Source: Spirochaetaceae bacterium
Lineage (GTDB): Bacteria > Spirochaetota > Spirochaetia > DSM-27196 > PWMO01
NCBI GenBank assembly: GCA_003558175.1
Contig: PWMO01000165.1
Location: 1 to 5,712 of the forward strand
Direction of reading: 5' to 3'
DNA length: 5,712 bases
The translations under genes and the position numbers were made by a program. Of this stretch, positions 4,984 to 5,712 are shown piece after piece; the stretch's first letter is position 1, and every line of letters begins with the position of its first letter. Under the pieces are notes generated by a model. The model was not told the origin of the DNA and did no database searches. It saw only the letters and a list, made by a program, of their open reading frames with translations.

Positions 4984-5484
4984 ATGCAGGTAAAAGACGA
5001 AGACGTATTCGCACTCATCGAAGCGCTGGGGGCCCATTTTCGGGCCAATCTCTTCAACCGCTATCTGCGGCAGGCGTTGCTGACGCTGACCATAGACCGT
5101 GCCACCTGGTCTCTGATCGAGCAGGTGACTGAGAAGTCCGAATACTACCGGCTGCAGGGCTACCATCTCGACGAGCTCTACGATCGCGTTCTGGCCCTGG
5201 CGCGATTTGTTTATGCCGCACGTCGCGAGGTGCAGCCGCATCTGCGTTCGCTGCTGGCGCGGCAGGGTAGCCCCGCCGGCATCACCTTGAGCGGAAATGA
5301 CCGGGTGCTGCGCGAGATGTCGGTAAACAACTTTGCGTCGAACCTGAATATCCTGGCGGACATGATCGACAAACTGTATCAGAAGGTTGCGGAAATCGAC
5401 CGCAGCCAGGCGCGTGGAGCAATGCCGGCCTATGCGCGCATTCGTGAGTTGCAGGAACTCGGCCGCTACCTGGTGCCGAAATAG
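4984..5484 (+). CDS. Unknown helical protein, 166 residues
   Basis: I do not recognise this family. The 166-residue protein has no signal peptide, membrane segment, Cys residue or obvious catalytic motif, so a soluble cytoplasmic protein is expected. Residues 1-90 read as helices with alternating acidic, basic and aromatic residues (FRANLFNRYLRQALLTL, then SEYYRLQGYHLDELYDRVLALARFVYAARR). A short linker rich in Gly and Ser (94-104) is followed by a second helical part (107-140) containing NNFASNLNILADMIDKLYQKVAEID. The start at 4984 is set by AGGAA 8 bases upstream. It is transcribed away from the lipoprotein gene, with a shared palindromic operator candidate between them, and converges on an aminotransferase gene with 24 bases between stops. 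Base composition matches the neighbours, and the clean reading frame with a ribosome site makes it a real gene. An adaptor or regulatory protein is possible but unproven. Confidence 0.85.
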   Translation: MQVKDEDVFALIEALGAHFRANLFNRYLRQALLTLTIDRATWSLIEQVTEKSEYYRLQGYHLDELYDRVLALARFVYAARREVQPHLRSLLARQGSPAGITLSGNDRVLREMSVNNFASNLNILADMIDKLYQKVAEIDRSQARGAMPAYARIRELQELGRYLVPK

Positions 5485-5485
5485 C

Positions 5486-5499
5486 GCGGCAGCGGCCGC
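5486..5499. terminator. Short GC hairpin between convergent genes
   Basis: GCGGC (5486-5490) and GCCGC (5495-5499) with a four-base loop fill the 24-base gap between the two convergent stop codons. It reads as a hairpin from both sides and could act as a minimal two-way terminator, but there is no T-tract on either strand. Confidence 0.3.
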
Positions 5500-5508
5500 C
5501 GTGGAGCG

Positions 5509-5712
5509 TCAGCTCATGTTGAGTTTGTCCGCCGCCTCGAAGATCGAGGCCATGAACTCCTCGATACTCTCCAGGTTCACCGCCGAGTAGGCGACGCGCA
5601 GATAGTGGTCTCCGACCGCGATGGTACCGATCCGCTCGCGCAACAGAACCTGGCGCAGCGTTTCGGCGCTGATGCCTTCACACTTGAAGCTCATGAAGTA
5701 GCCTGAATTGAA
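5509..5712 (-). CDS. PLP-dependent aminotransferase class I/II (C-terminal end, runs in from right edge)
   Basis: The last 67 residues are visible, beginning FNSGYFMSFKCEG and ending DKLNMS before a TGA at 5511-5509. The pattern matches the small C-terminal domain of fold-type I aminotransferases: a FNSGYFMSF strand, a helix (ISAETLRQVLLRERI), GTIAVGDHYLRVAYSAVN and a final helix (ESIEEFMASIFEAADKL). The Arg in YLRVAYS is at the place of the conserved Arg that binds the substrate carboxylate in class I enzymes. The Met codon at 5694-5692 is internal, since the frame is open to the window edge. The lysine that binds PLP and all of the large domain lie outside. The amino acid substrate cannot be told from this part. 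It is convergent with the unknown gene and not obviously linked to the transport genes. Confidence 0.85.
   Translation of the reverse strand, partial: FNSGYFMSFKCEGISAETLRQVLLRERIGTIAVGDHYLRVAYSAVNLESIEEFMASIFEAADKLNMS

Overview
The window is GC-rich and densely coding. The proteins point to a free-living spirochaete (Spirochaeta / Spirochaetaceae-like). The clues are an ABC ATPase close to my memory of spirochaete UgpC/MsmX-type proteins, a type-1 solute-binding lipoprotein, and a soluble chemoreceptor-like coiled-coil protein next to cheD. This assignment rests on recalled family resemblance, not on a search.

Layout. Four genes run leftward, read from right to left: a solute-binding lipoprotein (4906-3587), a MalK/UgpC/MsmX-type ABC ATPase (3462-2347), a soluble degenerate methyl-accepting-chemotaxis-like protein (2208-421, possibly from 2301) and the start of cheD (263 to the left edge). 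Diverging from the lipoprotein gene, a rightward gene of unknown function (4984-5484) follows a 77-base regulatory gap. It converges on the 3' end of a leftward class I/II aminotransferase gene that enters from the right edge (5712-5509).

Function. The lipoprotein should be an ABC importer's binding protein at the outer face of the inner membrane. The ATPase is of the class that powers sugar importers, but no permease gene lies in the window, so it may be a shared ATPase. CheD and the chemoreceptor-like protein form a chemotaxis pair on the left. The latter has no membrane segment, carries a receptor-tip-like segment that has lost the conserved charged residues, and contains a QDxxxQ motif with the spacing of the CheZ catalytic Asp/Gln pair. 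It is the most unusual protein here.

Regulation. The best-supported promoter precedes the ATPase gene (perfect TTGACA, 17-base spacer, TACTAT, then GGAGGT). The divergent gap at 4907-4983 holds an 8+8 base perfect inverted repeat overlapping the -35 elements of both outward-facing promoter candidates, which looks like one shared operator. No rRNA, tRNA, CRISPR array, insertion sequence or prophage gene was seen. Apart from short repeats and weak hairpins, the gaps are empty, and no gene-free stretch exceeds 300 bases.
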